Of a stretch of DNA of 64,000 nucleotides, positions 1-8,756 are shown piece by piece. Positions within the stretch are counted from its first letter, which is position 1. The number at the start of each line of letters is the position of its first letter. The notes beneath the pieces are model-generated. The model did no database searches. It was not told the DNA's origin and worked only from the letters and a program-made list of their open reading frames with translations. The stretch is from Pseudomonadota bacterium (GTDB lineage: Bacteria > Desulfobacterota > Binatia > Binatales > Binataceae): positions 1 to 64,000 of the forward strand of contig JAJPKP010000055.1 of the NCBI GenBank assembly GCA_021323675.1. Reading direction: 5' to 3'. Position numbers and translations under genes: made by a program.

Positions 1-1020
1 AACGATTGGCGCGATCTGATCAAACCCAAAGCGGTTGAATTCGAAGAAAAGGAACTGACCCCGCAATACGGGAAGTTCTACGCCGAGCCCCTCGAACGCG
101 GCTACGGCATCACCATCGGCAACGCGATGCGGCGGGTGCTGCTGTCGTCGTTGCCCGGCTTCGCTATCACCGCGGTGCGAATCAAGGGCGTCTTGCACGA
201 ATTCTCCACCCTTCCCGGCATCAAGGAAGACGTCACCGACATCATCCTGAATCTCAAAGAGGTCCGCGTTCGGCTTCACGAGGGCGAGCAGATCACGGCC
301 GCGCTCAAGGTGAAAGGCGAAGCCACCGTAACCGCGCGCGATATCACTGGCGGCGCGAACCTCGAGATTCTTACCCCCGACCAGCATATCGCAACCCTCG
401 ACAAGGGCGCCGAACTCGACATGGAACTCGTCATCAAGCGCGGCCGCGGCTACGTTGCCGCGGAGCGCGGCGAAGACGAGGAGCCGATCGGAACGATCCG
501 GCTGGATGCGATCTACTCGCCGATCAAGAAGGTCAACTTCACCGTTACGAATGCCCGTGTGGGCCAGCGCACGGACTATGACCGTCTGGCGCTGGAAATC
601 TGGACGGACGGATCGATTGCCCCGAGCGACGCGCTCACGTACGCCGCGCGCGTGATCCGCGACCAGATGTCCATCTTCGCGGGCGTTGAAGAGGAAGTCG
701 AAGTTCCGCAGGTGGTCGAGGGGCCCGAAGCCCGTCCGACCCTCAACGAGCTTCTGTATCGTCCGGTCGAAGGGCTGCCCATTTCCGTTCGCGCCTTCAA
801 CGGCCTGCAGAACGCGGACATCAAGTATATCGGCGAGCTTGTCCAGCGCACCGAACAGGACATGCTCAAGATCAAGAATTTCGGCCGCAAGTCGCTGAAC
901 GAGATCAAGGAGGTTCTGACCGACATGAACCTCGGACTCGGAATGCGGCTGGAAAACCTGCCCCCGCGCAGCGAGCTGGACCGGATGTGGGAGGAGCAGG
1001 AGCGCCGCGAATCGGCGTAA
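1..1020 (+). CDS. rpoA: RNA polymerase subunit alpha, 5' end cut by window
   Basis: This is the alpha subunit of RNA polymerase, which dimerises to nucleate core assembly and binds UP elements and activators through its C-terminal domain. The reading frame is open from base 1, and the first residues seen (NDWRDLIKP) align with the extreme N-terminus of the family, so only a few codons are missing. The N-terminal domain motif LERGYGITIGNAMRRVLLSS is present. The C-terminal domain with its helix-hairpin-helix (NFGRKSLNEIKEVL) ends near residue 320. The 339 residues visible compare with about 330 in E. coli. The ATG at 127 is internal and is not the start. rplQ follows after 36 bases, the normal end of the alpha operon. 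Confidence 0.97.
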   Translation, partial: NDWRDLIKPKAVEFEEKELTPQYGKFYAEPLERGYGITIGNAMRRVLLSSLPGFAITAVRIKGVLHEFSTLPGIKEDVTDIILNLKEVRVRLHEGEQITAALKVKGEATVTARDITGGANLEILTPDQHIATLDKGAELDMELVIKRGRGYVAAERGEDEEPIGTIRLDAIYSPIKKVNFTVTNARVGQRTDYDRLALEIWTDGSIAPSDALTYAARVIRDQMSIFAGVEEEVEVPQVVEGPEARPTLNELLYRPVEGLPISVRAFNGLQNADIKYIGELVQRTEQDMLKIKNFGRKSLNEIKEVLTDMNLGLGMRLENLPPRSELDRMWEEQERRESA

Positions 1021-1056
1021 GTCGAAGGCTCACTTGCGCATAGATGGAATAGAGCG

Positions 1057-1503
1057 ATGCGTCATCTGAATGAGGGTCGAAAGTTAAACCGCACTTCCGC
1101 GCATCGGAAGGCGTTGTTCAAGAATCTGGTGCTGGCGCTGATTCGGCATGGACGAATCCGCACCACCGACGCGAAGGCCAAGGAATTGCGCCGCGTCGCG
1201 GACCGGATGGTAACGCTGGGCAAGAAGAACGATCTCGCCGCGCGCCGGCGCGCATACGCGTTCGTCGGATCGCACGAGGCGGTGCAGAAGCTCTTCAACG
1301 AAATCGCCCCCCGCTTCAAGGAGCGCAACGGCGGCTATACCCGCGTCGTCAAGTACGGCTTCCGCCGTGGCGATGCCGCCCCGTTGTCTATAATCGAGTT
1401 CACGGGCGCGGAAGAGGAAACCAAAGCGAAGAAGCCCCGCAAGCGCTCCGCGAAAAAGACTGAGCAGCAGGGCGAGCGCCAGCAGCGCGCAGCCGCGGGC
1501 TGA
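1057..1503 (+). CDS. rplQ: 50S ribosomal protein L17
   Basis: L17 is a large-subunit ribosomal protein located near the exit tunnel. The 148-residue product begins [20 protein letters not shown], the family signature, and carries the conserved segment around [23 protein letters not shown]. The last 30 or so residues are a lysine-, arginine- and glutamine-rich tail that extends beyond the E. coli protein (127 aa); such tails are common in GC-rich lineages. It follows rpoA closely and is followed by a strong terminator, so it is the last gene of the operon. Confidence 0.97.
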   Translation: MRHLNEGRKLNRTSAHRKALFKNLVLALIRHGRIRTTDAKAKELRRVADRMVTLGKKNDLAARRRAYAFVGSHEAVQKLFNEIAPRFKERNGGYTRVVKYGFRRGDAAPLSIIEFTGAEEETKAKKPRKRSAKKTEQQGERQQRAAAG

Positions 1504-1526
1504 ACCGATTATTTTCGCAAACTCGG

Positions 1527-1560
1527 AAGGGCCGGCCCAATCAGCCGGCCTTTCTTTTTT
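1527..1560 (+). terminator. Rho-independent terminator of the alpha operon
   Basis: A hairpin with arms GGCCGGC (1530-1536) and GCCGGCC (1544-1550), extended by G-U and A-T pairs at its base, is followed by TTTCTTTTTT. It starts 24 bases after the rplQ stop codon and lies before the convergent hydrolase gene. Confidence 0.9.
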
Positions 1561-1597
1561 GGATGCCTCGCGGGAGCAATCAAGCCGGCCGCGCTCG

Positions 1598-2434
1598 CTA
1601 CGGTAGCTGAAGGAATATGCTGAGCGCGGCCAAAGATTCGGGCTCGGTCAACGATGGTGCGTGGCCAATGCCTGGCACTTCGGCCACGGTGACATCCGTG
1701 TGAGTCGTGCGCATCTGCCTTGCCGTCAGCGGAGACAGGATGTCGCTGTCGGCGCCGCGGATTACGAGAATCGGGCAGCTTATCCGCGCGAACGGCACCC
1801 ACAGGTCAAACCGCTGCTGGGCGGTGCCGCCGCGGATCGGCCTGCGGATTGCCGGGTCCATCTTCCACGTCAACCCGCCGTCCGCAACCGGCTTGACGGA
1901 CCATTTGGCCCACTCGCGCAGCGCATCCTCGGGCACCTTGGCCATCGAAGGATAGTTCCGTCGATAATAGGCGGCGACCTCGGCAAGGTCGGCGAACTTT
2001 TCCGGCGTTTCGCTCACGTAGGACGCGATTCGAGCGCCTCCGGCCGGGTCGATTTCAGGACCGATATCGTTGAGCACGAGCCGCTCGACCCGTTCGGGCC
2101 ATCCCCCGGCGAACATCATCGATATTATTCCGCCCATCGAGGTTCCGATGAGCGTCGCTTTCGCGATGCCGAGCGCGTCGAGCATCGCGGTCAGATCGGT
2201 CGCGTAGTTCTGCGGCAGGTATTCGGTGGGAGGTCCCCATGCGCTGTCGCCGCGTCCGCGGACGTCGATCGAGAGCGCGTGATAACGGGGCGTGAGATGA
2301 GGCGCGAGCGCATCGAAGTTGTGCGCATTGCCGGTCAGGCCATGAATGCAAATCAGCCACGGCCGTCCCTCGCCGCCGTAGTCGAGGTAATGAAGCCGAA
2401 GGCCGCCAGCCTCGACGAACTTGTCCTGCGCCAT
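1598..2434 (-). CDS. Alpha/beta-fold hydrolase
   Basis: This is a 278-residue cytoplasmic alpha/beta hydrolase. An HG oxyanion motif lies at residues 31-32, the nucleophile elbow GTSMGG has Ser99, an acidic residue follows in RGADSDILSP, and the His is in GIGHAP near the C-terminus. The ATG at 2434 is preceded by AGGGAG eight bases upstream. The frame stays open far upstream of this start, but that part lies antisense to the next gene and looks non-coding. The substrate is unknown; family members include esterases, C-C hydrolases and haloperoxidase-like enzymes. It is transcribed divergently from the serine hydrolase at 2543. Confidence 0.88.
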   Translation of the reverse strand: MAQDKFVEAGGLRLHYLDYGGEGRPWLICIHGLTGNAHNFDALAPHLTPRYHALSIDVRGRGDSAWGPPTEYLPQNYATDLTAMLDALGIAKATLIGTSMGGIISMMFAGGWPERVERLVLNDIGPEIDPAGGARIASYVSETPEKFADLAEVAAYYRRNYPSMAKVPEDALREWAKWSVKPVADGGLTWKMDPAIRRPIRGGTAQQRFDLWVPFARISCPILVIRGADSDILSPLTARQMRTTHTDVTVAEVPGIGHAPSLTEPESLAALSIFLQLP

Positions 2435-2542
2435 CGCGATTGCTCCCTGCCGCGGATGAGGAGAGTGTAGGTCATATGCCCGGCCGCGCCAATGACGCCG
2501 GACGCTCGATCGTGTATAGAGAAATCGCTCAGGAGGCGGACA

Positions 2543-3715
2543 ATGGCTGCACAATTCAGAATCGAAGGCGAAGTCGACAAGCGTTTCGAAAGCGTGCGCA
2601 AGGTCTTCGCCGAGAATTTCGAAAAGTGCGGTGAGCTCGGCGCCGCGGTGTCGATCGTGCTCGATGGCCGTCCGGTGGTCGATCTGTGGGGCGGCTATTT
2701 CGACAAGGAGAAGACGCGTCCCTGGAACCGCGACACGCTGGTTAACGTCTATTCCACCACCAAGGGTCTGACCGCCACCTGCGCGCATCGATTGATCGAT
2801 CAGGGCAGGCTCGACCCGGATGAACCGGTCGCGCGCTATTGGCCCGAGTTCGCCCAGGCCGGCAAGAAGGACATGCCGGTTCGCTATCTGCTGAGCCATC
2901 GCGCCGGCCTGCCCGCGATCAAAAAAGAACTGGCGGAAGATTCGCTCTACAATTGGGACACGATGGCCACTGCGCTGGCCGAACAGGAGCCGTGGTGGCA
3001 GCCCGGCACGAAGCACGTCTATCACGCGCTGACCATCGGATGGCTGGTGGGCGAAGTAATCAGGCGTATCACCGGCAAGGGGCTCGGAACGTACTTCCGC
3101 GAAGAAATCGCGGGCCCGCTCGGACTCGATTGTCACATCGGCCTCGATGCGAAACACGATTCGCGCGTGAGCGATCTGCTCCCTTCTCCGCCCCCCGCAC
3201 CCGATGAACCGAACCTGTTCGCGGAGGCGATGAAGGATCCCGAAGGGGCGACCGCAAAGGCGTTCCTCAATCCTCCGATCCTGACCAAGCCCCACGTGGT
3301 GAACACGCGCGCCTGGCGCGCGGCGGAAATCGGCGCCGCCAACGGCCATACCACCGCGCGATCGCTGGCGCGGATGTACGGCGCGCTCGCGCGTGGCGGC
3401 GAGATCGACGGCTATCGCATCGTGCGCCCCGAAGCACTCGAAAGGTTCTACACCGAGCAGTCGTTCGGCCCCGACCAGGTCCTGATGCAGATGCCGACGC
3501 GATTCTCGCTCGGGTTCATGCTGTCGCAGCCGGGCGCGATGTTCGGTCCGAATCGCAAAGCCTTTGGGCATCCCGGCGCCGGCGGATCGCTCGGCTTCGC
3601 CGACCCGCAGGCCAAAGTCGGCTTCGGCTACACGATGAACCAGATGGCCAACGGGCTTCTGATTGATACCAGGGCGGCGGCGCTAATCGACGCCTTTTAC
3701 GCTGCGCTCGGATAA
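2543..3715 (+). CDS. Beta-lactamase-family serine hydrolase (EstB-like esterase)
   Basis: This 390-residue class C beta-lactamase/penicillin-binding-fold hydrolase is likely an EstB-type esterase. The nucleophile motif S-T-T-K is at residues 71-74 (VYSTTKGLT), the Tyr motif is Y160-H-A instead of Y-x-N, and the third motif is HPGAGG rather than KTG. These substitutions are typical of esterases and not of true beta-lactamases. The ATG at 2543 has AGGAGG at 2531-2536; the open frame begins further upstream, but those residues look non-coding. No signal peptide is evident, so it is probably cytoplasmic. Confidence 0.9.
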   Translation: MAAQFRIEGEVDKRFESVRKVFAENFEKCGELGAAVSIVLDGRPVVDLWGGYFDKEKTRPWNRDTLVNVYSTTKGLTATCAHRLIDQGRLDPDEPVARYWPEFAQAGKKDMPVRYLLSHRAGLPAIKKELAEDSLYNWDTMATALAEQEPWWQPGTKHVYHALTIGWLVGEVIRRITGKGLGTYFREEIAGPLGLDCHIGLDAKHDSRVSDLLPSPPPAPDEPNLFAEAMKDPEGATAKAFLNPPILTKPHVVNTRAWRAAEIGAANGHTTARSLARMYGALARGGEIDGYRIVRPEALERFYTEQSFGPDQVLMQMPTRFSLGFMLSQPGAMFGPNRKAFGHPGAGGSLGFADPQAKVGFGYTMNQMANGLLIDTRAAALIDAFYAALG

Positions 3716-3845
3716 AGGCGCTCTTCATCGCGTGCATCGATGGTTCCGCTCGCGTGTGCGGCGGGCCGATGGGAAGTCGCTTCCGCGGAGATCGGTCAGC
3801 GGTGATTCGGTTCGCGATTGCCGGTCAGTGTACAATTGAGCCCGC

Positions 3846-4862
3846 ATGAAACTGCGAGGTGCGATTTCCGGGTTCGGCGAGGTGGCCGCGCGCGCCCATC
3901 TCTCAGGATGGCTCACGCGCGATGACGTCAGTATCCGGGCGGTGCATGAGCCGATAGCGGAACGCCGCCACGAAGCGATTCGCCTCATCAGGAATGTCCG
4001 CGTCTACGAGGATCTCGAGCTGATGCTCGATGGCGAAGCGCTGGATTTCGTCGATATAGCCAGCCCGCCCGCGATGCACGCTCCTGCCGCGCGCCTGGCG
4101 CTGAAGGCGGGAGCTCACGTTCTCGTCGAAAAGCCGCTTTGCCTGTCGCTGGCGGAATTCGATGAACTTGCGGCGCTGGCGGCCGGCAGCGGGCGCGTCC
4201 TGATGTGCGTGCATAACTGGAAACATGCCCCCTCATATGCGCTTGCTCGCGACCTCCTCGACCGCGGGCGCATCGGAACGGTCAGATCGCTCTCGATCGA
4301 GCGCCTGCGGACGGCTCCTGCCGGCGCGGGAGGAGCCGGCGGACGCTGGCGCTCGTCAGGCGCCACGGGCGGAGGAATCCTCGTCGATCATGGTTGGCAC
4401 GTCTTCTACCTGATGCAGTGGTTGATGGGCGAAGCGCCGTGCGCCATCTCGGCCATCCTCGCCAGCAATCAAGAGGGAGTGGAAGAGGTTGCGGACCTGC
4501 GGGTGAGCTTCGGCTCGGGCCGTTTCGCCAGTGCGTTGCTCTCCTGGCGGGCAGAGGCAAGAAAAACCTCGGCAACAATCGTGGGCGATACTGGCACGAT
4601 CGAGGTCGGCAACGAGCGCATCGTGGTGACCGATCGTGAGGGTCGAGTGGAAACGCTGGCCGTCAACGACATTCCCGACGACTCGTACCACTCCGCGTGG
4701 TTCGCTCGAATGGCGGCTGAGTTCCGGGATGCTGTCGCCGACGGCAACAACTCGGGGGTCGCACGGTCGAATATCGATGAAGCGCGCAATGCCCTTGCGC
4801 TTATCGTCGCAGCCCGCGAATCCGCAAAAAACCGTGGAACTGCAACGAAGATCATCGCCTGA
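3846..4862 (+). CDS. Gfo/Idh/MocA family NAD(P)-dependent oxidoreductase
   Basis: This 338-residue sugar or cyclitol dehydrogenase-like protein has an N-terminal Rossmann motif GFGEVA within the first 15 residues. The family's EKP motif (VLVEKPLCLS) lies near residue 98. A conserved mid-protein glycine-rich stretch (GATGGGILVDHGWH) carries the histidine expected near the active site. Family members oxidise or reduce sugars, inositols or biliverdin with NAD(P). The natural substrate cannot be read from the sequence. It stands alone between the serine hydrolase and the TetR gene that opens the hopanoid cluster. Confidence 0.87.
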   Translation: MKLRGAISGFGEVAARAHLSGWLTRDDVSIRAVHEPIAERRHEAIRLIRNVRVYEDLELMLDGEALDFVDIASPPAMHAPAARLALKAGAHVLVEKPLCLSLAEFDELAALAAGSGRVLMCVHNWKHAPSYALARDLLDRGRIGTVRSLSIERLRTAPAGAGGAGGRWRSSGATGGGILVDHGWHVFYLMQWLMGEAPCAISAILASNQEGVEEVADLRVSFGSGRFASALLSWRAEARKTSATIVGDTGTIEVGNERIVVTDREGRVETLAVNDIPDDSYHSAWFARMAAEFRDAVADGNNSGVARSNIDEARNALALIVAARESAKNRGTATKIIA

Positions 4863-5001
4863 CCGCCGGTCAGGACGTTCGGAAGCCAGGATTTAATCCC
4901 ATATTACTGACCGATTGGACGGGGCTGTATTGACTTTGCCTCAGATGACGCTAAAGTTACGATTGACCGACAGGTTAGCGAGGACCCATCTGGGCTGGAA
5001 A

Positions 5002-5652
5002 ATGAGTACTCCAGAGACGAGGCCAGTCTCTCCCGACACGCGCAGCGCTCAGGATTCCCGAGATGAGATTCTGAAGGCGGCGATGCGCCTGTTTGCGAAT
5101 CGCGGCTTTCACGAGACCTCGATGTCCGAGGTGGCGCGCGAAGCGCACGTCAGCAAGGCCCTGATTTTCTGGCATTTCAAGACCAAGGAGGAGTTGTTCG
5201 TCGCCGTTCTCAACCGGTTGCTCGAACCCTATTTCATCGATTTTGCCGAAGAGGCGGGGGTTCTCGACGAACGCGCCCAGATCAAGAAGCTGGTCGAATT
5301 CTACCTGTCGTTTGTGCGTGACAACGCCAGCTCGGTCCGATTCTTCCTTGCGCAGATGCTGCACGACCAGCATTTCTCCGAGGGGCTGAACGAGCAGGTG
5401 CTGAAGCTTTACTCGGGCTATCGCAGCATGCTGGTCGAGCTTATCGCCCGGGCCCGGCAAAAAGGGTTGTGCAACGTTCGGTTCAGTCCGGAAGCGGCGG
5501 CGGGATTTCTGCTGTCAGCTCTCAACGGAATTCTAATCGAGCATCTGTTCGTCGCTAACAATCCGCTCGATCCCGATGCGGCGGTCGCGATGGTTAGCGA
5601 ATGGCTGTTTGGCGAAGAGAACTCCTCCGATGGCGGCAAGGCTGTCGCCTGA
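5002..5652 (+). CDS. TetR-family transcriptional regulator at head of hopanoid operon
   Basis: This 216-residue TetR/AcrR-type repressor has its helix-turn-helix at about residues 20-65 (ILKAAMRLFANRGF, then SMSEVAREAHVSKALIFWHF). The C-terminal ligand-binding half has no recognisable specificity. I chose the ATG at 5002 because the TetR domain begins shortly after it; a TTG at 4915 is also in frame. hpnH begins only 32 bases after its stop, so it is probably the first gene of the hopanoid transcript and may autoregulate it. Upstream, TGACCGATTGG (4908-4918) and TGACCGACAGG (4964-4974) form an imperfect direct repeat that could be an operator. Confidence 0.88.
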   Translation: MSTPETRPVSPDTRSAQDSRDEILKAAMRLFANRGFHETSMSEVAREAHVSKALIFWHFKTKEELFVAVLNRLLEPYFIDFAEEAGVLDERAQIKKLVEFYLSFVRDNASSVRFFLAQMLHDQHFSEGLNEQVLKLYSGYRSMLVELIARARQKGLCNVRFSPEAAAGFLLSALNGILIEHLFVANNPLDPDAAVAMVSEWLFGEENSSDGGKAVA

Positions 5653-5684
5653 TTTTCTGACTTCGAGGGAATGCGGGGAAACCC

Positions 5685-6689
5685 ATGCGCGTACCGCTCA
5701 AGCAAATGATCGATCTCGGCCGCTACATCAGCCGAAAGAAGCGCGCCGGTGAGAAATACTTTCCGCTGGTGCTGATGCTGGAGCCGCTGCACGCCTGCAA
5801 CCTGGCATGCGTCGGATGCGGCAGAATCGTCGAGTACAAGGACACGATTCGCGACATGATGCCGCTCGACGAAGCGCTCGCATCGGCCGAGGAGTGCGGC
5901 GCGCCCATCGTGTCGATCTGCGGCGGGGAACCGCTGATGTACAAGCATATCGCGCCGCTCACCACGCGCCTTATCGAAGAGCAGAAGCGCCACGTGATGA
6001 TCTGCACCAACGCGATCCTGCTCGAACGCTTCGTCAAGCAGGTCGCCCCGAGTTCGTACCTGAGCTTCAACATCCATATCGACGGGATGCGCGAGACCAA
6101 CGATCGCGTGGTCGATCGCAAGGGCCACTTCGACATCGTCGTGAAGATGGTCAAGATGCTCAAGGACAAAGGCTATCGCGTGCAGACCAACACCACGGTC
6201 TTTCGCGAGACCAGCGCCGAAGAACTCGAAGAGTTGGTGAAGATGCTCGGCGGACTGGGCGTGGACGGGATGCTGCTGTCGCCCGGCTATCACTACCAGG
6301 TGCTGACCAACGACGATCTGTATCTCAAGAAAGAGGAGATGCCGTACAAGTTTCAACGGGTCCGAAGCCTCGCCGACGACTACAAGATCATGAACACTCC
6401 GATCTACCTGGACTACCTGGTCGGAGAGCGCGACCTGCTGTGCAGTCCGTGGACCACGGTCACGCGCAATCCGCGGGGATGGAAAGGTCCCTGCTACCTG
6501 ATCACCAACGGGCATTACCAGACCTTCAAGGAATTGCACGACGCGACCGATTGGGAGTTCTACCGCACCAAGCAGGACATCCGCTGCCGCGATTGCAAGC
6601 TGCACTCAGGCTTCGAGGGAACGGTTGCGCTCGAGTTCGGCAATTCGCTCAAGGATTCGTGGCGAATGGTTCGCCACTATATGTCCTGA
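5685..6689 (+). CDS. hpnH: Adenosyl-hopene transferase HpnH (radical SAM)
   Basis: HpnH adds a 5'-deoxyadenosyl group to diploptene, giving adenosylhopane, the first step of C35 hopanoid side-chain formation. The 334-residue protein has the radical SAM motif C38-x3-C42-x2-C45 (ACNLACVGCG) and the GGEP motif typical of SAM binding (ICGGEPLMY). A C-terminal cysteine cluster (IRCRDCKLHSGFEG) is also present. The length and the whole sequence fit the HpnH family closely. It is the first structural gene of the hopanoid operon and lies 32 bases after the TetR gene. Confidence 0.96.
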   Translation: MRVPLKQMIDLGRYISRKKRAGEKYFPLVLMLEPLHACNLACVGCGRIVEYKDTIRDMMPLDEALASAEECGAPIVSICGGEPLMYKHIAPLTTRLIEEQKRHVMICTNAILLERFVKQVAPSSYLSFNIHIDGMRETNDRVVDRKGHFDIVVKMVKMLKDKGYRVQTNTTVFRETSAEELEELVKMLGGLGVDGMLLSPGYHYQVLTNDDLYLKKEEMPYKFQRVRSLADDYKIMNTPIYLDYLVGERDLLCSPWTTVTRNPRGWKGPCYLITNGHYQTFKELHDATDWEFYRTKQDIRCRDCKLHSGFEGTVALEFGNSLKDSWRMVRHYMS

Positions 6690-6787
6690 ACCGATCACTG
6701 ACCGCGGCGGGCGCGATGGCGCCGCCGCTCCGCTCGCGGATGGCAACTCGCATCCGCGCCGGCGGCTGACTTGTAACCTGTAGGGAA

Positions 6788-7678
6788 GTGTTTCAACTCG
6801 ATCGCTATTTGAAAGAACGAGCCGCCCTGGTCGAGCGCGCACTATCGGGAATTGTCCCCGACCCTTCCGGACCCGATGCGCTCCTGCTCGAGGCGATGCG
6901 CTACAGCCTGCTGGGGGGCGGCAAGCGCCTGCGCCCGATCCTCGCGCTGGCCGCGTGCGAGGCGGTCGGTGGAGCGCCCGAACGCGCCATCGGCTTCGCC
7001 TGCGCGGTCGAGATGATCCACAACTATTCGCTTATTCACGACGATCTGCCCTGCATGGACGACGACGACCTGCGCCACGGACGTCCGTCCAATCACAAGG
7101 TGTACGGCGAGGCGATTGCCACGCTGGCAGGCGACGGCCTTCTCACCGACGCGTTCAAGGTGCTCGCGCGTTCCGCCAGCGATGGCGTTCCCTCGTCCGT
7201 CGTGCTCCAGACCGTTGCCGATCTCGCGCACGCGGCCGGGTCGGCTGGAATGGTCGGCGGACAAGTCATCGATCTTCAGAGCGAAGGCCGCACACTCACA
7301 CTCGATGAACTCAAGCATCTGCACGCAAAGAAAACCGGCGCACTTTTTCATGTGTCGATTGTGGGGGGCGCGCGCCTCGGCGGCGCTTCCGACACGCAGT
7401 TGGCCAGCCTGAACGAATTCGCGCGGGCGCTCGGCCTCGCGTTCCAGGTCGTTGACGATCTTCTGGATGTGGAGGCGACCACGGAGCAGATGGGCAAGCG
7501 GACGCGCAAGGACGAGGCGGCCGGCAAGGCCACTTTCCCCTCGCTGCTGGGGGTCGAGAAGTCCCGCCAGTTTGCGCGCGAACTCGAGCATCAGGCCCTC
7601 GAAGCCCTGTCCGCCTTCGGTCCCAGCGCCGACCCGCTGCGCGCGATCGCGACCTTTGTAGTGGAGCGAAAACAATGA
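6788..7678 (+). CDS. ispA: Farnesyl diphosphate synthase
   Basis: This all-trans polyprenyl synthase condenses IPP with DMAPP and GPP to make farnesyl diphosphate, the substrate of HpnD. The first Asp-rich motif is D85-D-L-P-C-M-D-D (after IHNYSLIH) and the second is D223-D-L-L-D. The sequence before the first motif matches bacterial IspA-type FPP synthases. The 296 residues are normal length. The start is GTG at 6788, with AGGGA just upstream. Its stop overlaps the next gene by four bases (ATGA), which indicates translational coupling. Confidence 0.93.
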   Translation: MFQLDRYLKERAALVERALSGIVPDPSGPDALLLEAMRYSLLGGGKRLRPILALAACEAVGGAPERAIGFACAVEMIHNYSLIHDDLPCMDDDDLRHGRPSNHKVYGEAIATLAGDGLLTDAFKVLARSASDGVPSSVVLQTVADLAHAAGSAGMVGGQVIDLQSEGRTLTLDELKHLHAKKTGALFHVSIVGGARLGGASDTQLASLNEFARALGLAFQVVDDLLDVEATTEQMGKRTRKDEAAGKATFPSLLGVEKSRQFARELEHQALEALSAFGPSADPLRAIATFVVERKQ

Positions 7679-8736
7679 GGTCCGCAGCCGCGTCAATTCA
7701 GTCCGCGCCCCTGCGCCGCGCGATGCTGGTGGCTCCGCGCCACCTTGAAATTCACGATTTTATTCCGCCGCGCCCCGGACCCGGCGAGATTCTGCTGCAA
7801 GTCCGATGCGCGCTTAGCTGCGGAACCGACCTGAAAACCTGGCGCCGCGGCCATCCTCTCTGGAAGATGCCGGTGCCGCTCGGCCATGAGTTCTCCGGAG
7901 TCGTGGCCGAAGTCGGACCCGCGACGAGCGGGTTTCGTCCCGGCGACGAAGTGATGGCGGCGCCAACCGCTCCGTGCGGGGGATGCTTCTACTGCGAGCG
8001 GGGCCAGGAAAATCTCTGCGCCACGGCGATCGAAAAGATGGTGCTCGGCGCATACGGCGACATGCTGCTGCTTCCGGCGCATATCGTCGCAAAGAACGTC
8101 TTTCGCAAGCCGCGCGACCTTCCCTTCGAGGAAGCCGCCCTTCTCGAACCCCTTTCGTGCGTTGCGCATGCGCAGTCGATGGCCCGGCCGGAGCGCCATG
8201 AGACGGCGCTCATTGTGGGCGCGGGTCCTTTCGGCCTGTTGCACATGATGGTGATGCGAGCAGCCGGCGTGCGCGAAATCGTGATAGCGGGCCGCGGCGA
8301 CGATCGCCTCAAATGGGCCGCTCAGCTCGGCGCCGACCGCGTTATCGACGCTCGGCGCGAAGATGCCGCCGCGGCGGCATCTCGGCTCAACGGCGGTTTC
8401 GGCCCCGACCTGGTGATCGAATGCACCGGCCAGGTGAGCGGATGGACCGACGCGCTTGCGCGCACCCGCCGCGGCGGACGGGTCGTGTTCTTCGGCGGAT
8501 GTCCGCCGGGGACCGTGCTCAGCGTTGACACCCGGCGCATGCATTACGACGGCCTCACGCTGCTCGCGCCGTTTCATTACCGGCCGCGCGACGTCAGGCG
8601 CGCCTTCGAGTTGCTGGCCGAGCGCAAGCTCGGGGCTGGACGGATAATCAACCAGCGCCGAAGCCTGAACGACCTTGCGCAAGTGTTTGCGATGCTGGAC
8701 AACGGCGCCGTGCTCAAGTGCGCCGTTATTCCCTGA
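7675..8736 (+). CDS. Zinc-dependent MDR-family dehydrogenase in hopanoid operon
   Basis: This 353-residue medium-chain dehydrogenase/reductase is of the threonine/sorbitol dehydrogenase type. Catalytic zinc ligands are in CGTD, GHE and the Glu of LLEPLS. The structural zinc lobe PCGGCFYCERGQENLC has all four cysteines, and the NAD(P)-binding loop is VGAGPFG. It overlaps ispA by four bases and precedes shc by 20, so it is built into the hopanoid operon. The substrate is unknown; an alcohol, polyol or aldehyde intermediate of the hopanoid side chain would fit the context, but that is inference. Confidence 0.88.
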   Translation: MRSAAASIQSAPLRRAMLVAPRHLEIHDFIPPRPGPGEILLQVRCALSCGTDLKTWRRGHPLWKMPVPLGHEFSGVVAEVGPATSGFRPGDEVMAAPTAPCGGCFYCERGQENLCATAIEKMVLGAYGDMLLLPAHIVAKNVFRKPRDLPFEEAALLEPLSCVAHAQSMARPERHETALIVGAGPFGLLHMMVMRAAGVREIVIAGRGDDRLKWAAQLGADRVIDARREDAAAAASRLNGGFGPDLVIECTGQVSGWTDALARTRRGGRVVFFGGCPPGTVLSVDTRRMHYDGLTLLAPFHYRPRDVRRAFELLAERKLGAGRIINQRRSLNDLAQVFAMLDNGAVLKCAVIP

Positions 8737-8756
8737 AAGAGAATGAGTAAGACCAG

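Noticed and set aside
2435..3571. Minus-strand extension of the 1598-2434 hydrolase frame by about 380 residues
   Set aside because: It lies antisense to the serine hydrolase at 2543-3715, has low-complexity Arg/Gly/His composition and no domain; the hydrolase has its own ATG and ribosome site at 2434.
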